This document shows, piece after piece, positions 13,541-14,606 of a stretch of 14,606 nt of DNA. The notes under the pieces are model-generated. The model saw only the letters and a program-made list of their open reading frames with translations, did no database searches and was not told where the DNA came from. Source of the DNA: Pseudomonadota bacterium (GTDB lineage Bacteria > Pseudomonadota > Gammaproteobacteria > Burkholderiales > Burkholderiaceae_C); NCBI GenBank assembly GCA_023460715.1, contig JAEWPH010000186.1:1-14606 (forward strand), given 5' to 3'. The translations under genes and the position numbers were made by a program. Numbering within the stretch: the stretch's first letter is position 1; the number at the start of each line of letters is the position of its first letter.

Positions 13541-14606
13541 TGGGCGGGCGGCTTCGTGCGGCGCAGCACCAGCAGCCGATCGTTCTTGTCGGTCGGCCGC
13601 AGGATGTCGGCCACCTGCTTCCATTCCTTGCGGGGCAGCACCGAGAAAACGGGCGGCTGGACGGTCGCATCCGCCACCAGCCAGCGGCAGGCCTCCGATC
13701 GTTGGCCGGGCGCCACGTCCAGGTCCGCCTGGTACTGCAGCGCGGCGATCTGGGCGCGGCTCAGGCCGTAGGTGCCCACGCAGCCGGCATCCGGGCCGAT
13801 CGTCTGCGCCACCATGCGCATCTGCGGGCCGTAGCTGCGGCCGTAGTCCAGCAGCGGCAGCCACAGCGTCATCAGCATCACCCAGCCCAGCACGGCACCG
13901 CCGGCCGGCAGCACCAGGCTCTTCCAGATGGCGGCGCGGTTGCGCGACGCACGCCACCAGACCAGTGCGCACCAGGCCACGGTGGCGGCCAGGGCCACCA
14001 CGAAGGCCAGCAGCGAGAACGACGGCACGAAGCCCGGCGCCAGCTTGGCCACGTTGGCGGCAGGCTTGGCCGGCACGCCCGTGTGCACCGAGAGCCAGAT
14101 CACCCAGATGGTGATGGCCGACACGCTGAAGAACAGCAGCGTGAACCAGTCGATCAATGCCGAGATGCTGCGCCGCAGCGTGGGCAGCGCGAAGGCCGCA
14201 AGGATCGCCAGCGCCGGCAGGCCCAGCAGCAGCGCACGATCGGCGGGCTGGGTGGTCAGCGTGGCGGTGACCGCGACCCCGGCAAACCACAGCGGCAGCA
14301 GCAGATGGCGATGCAATTCGCGGCTCACGATCTGGCGGCGCCAGCGCCAGAGCGTCCACAGCGCCAGCGGCCACGTGGGCCACGAGAACCACAGCAGCAG
14401 GCGCGCCAGGCTCTGCCATTCCTTGGCCCCTTCCGCATCCACGATGCGCCAGCGCCAGAGGTCCAGCTTCCACGCCAGCAGCGCCGACAGGAGCGTGAGC
14501 GCCACCAGCGCGGCAGCCCAGGGCGTGCGGTTGCGTGGGGTATCCGAGGCAGACCACTGCACCAGCGCCGCGCCGCCCAGGCCCAGCAGCACGGCCAGGG
14601 CCGGCG
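13537..14606 (-). CDS. ArnT/PMT-like membrane glycosyltransferase, C-terminal part (5' end outside window)
   Basis: The frame stays open to the window edge, so the N-terminal catalytic loop is missing. About 356 residues are visible: roughly eight hydrophobic segments, with aromatic and charged loops (KLDLWRWRIVDAEGAKEWQS, WRASRNRAAIWKS), then a soluble C-terminal domain of about 90 residues (GRSYGPQMRMVAQTIG to LVLRRTKPPAQ) with two Cys residues. This matches the C-terminal half of GT-C enzymes of the ArnT/PMT type, which move sugars from polyprenyl-phosphate carriers to lipid A or proteins on the periplasmic side. The specific acceptor is unknown. The stop overlaps the MATE start. Confidence 0.72.
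   Translation of the reverse strand, partial: PALAVLLGLGGAALVQWSASDTPRNRTPWAAALVALTLLSALLAWKLDLWRWRIVDAEGAKEWQSLARLLLWFSWPTWPLALWTLWRWRRQIVSRELHRHLLLPLWFAGVAVTATLTTQPADRALLLGLPALAILAAFALPTLRRSISALIDWFTLLFFSVSAITIWVIWLSVHTGVPAKPAANVAKLAPGFVPSFSLLAFVVALAATVAWCALVWWRASRNRAAIWKSLVLPAGGAVLGWVMLMTLWLPLLDYGRSYGPQMRMVAQTIGPDAGCVGTYGLSRAQIAALQYQADLDVAPGQRSEACRWLVADATVQPPVFSVLPRKEWKQVADILRPTDKNDRLLVLRRTKPPAQ

Noticed and set aside
1..14606. CRISPR array, prophage, toxin-antitoxin or defence system, tRNA or rRNA
   Set aside because: No regularly spaced repeats, no integrase, nuclease or phage structural proteins, and no recognisable tRNA cloverleaf or rRNA sequence were found; the RHH protein has no adjacent toxin gene.

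Overview
The window is GC-rich (well above 60%) and tightly packed. It has the pstSCAB-phoU-phoB-phoR order and the short intergenic repeats built on a TGCGCTTG/CAAGCGC hairpin that I associate with Comamonadaceae (Acidovorax-type Betaproteobacteria). The organism assignment is inference from gene order, protein flavour and repeats. Nothing in the window proves the genus.

Layout. 1-119 is the tail of an unidentified plus-strand gene that overlaps sixA (116-580, histidine-phosphate phosphatase). A convergent inverted repeat (583-685) separates sixA from a minus-strand block. Read in its own direction, that block is a FAS1-domain lipoprotein (4912-4424), a Tat-exported type-1 solute-binding protein (4378-3224), a 281-bp folded MITE-like element (2943-3223), exopolyphosphatase ppx (2857-1379), and a ribbon-helix-helix protein with a histone-H1-like tail (1325-684). 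A perfect 13-bp inverted repeat lies just upstream of the last gene. Divergent from the FAS1 gene is the plus-strand phosphate operon: pstS, pstC, pstA, pstB, phoU, phoB (5127-10380), preceded by PHO-box-like repeats. After a 292-bp hairpin-rich gap comes phoR (10673-12043). A second convergent repeat (12123-12172) separates phoR from a minus-strand pair: the C-terminal part of an ArnT/PMT-like membrane glycosyltransferase (cut by the window edge) overlapping a MATE-family transporter.

How it works together. PstS captures phosphate in the periplasm, PstC/PstA form the channel and PstB powers it. PhoU links transporter status to the PhoR kinase, which phosphorylates PhoB. Phospho-PhoB would bind the PHO boxes before pstS. 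Ppx hydrolyses stored polyphosphate, so the locus covers both uptake and reserve use.

No CRISPR array, phage, defence island or tRNA/rRNA gene was seen. The core is a well-known system. The less ordinary items are the folded repeat element, the H1-tailed RHH protein with its palindrome, the repeat copies at convergent gene ends, and an unusual phosphate-binding loop in PstS.
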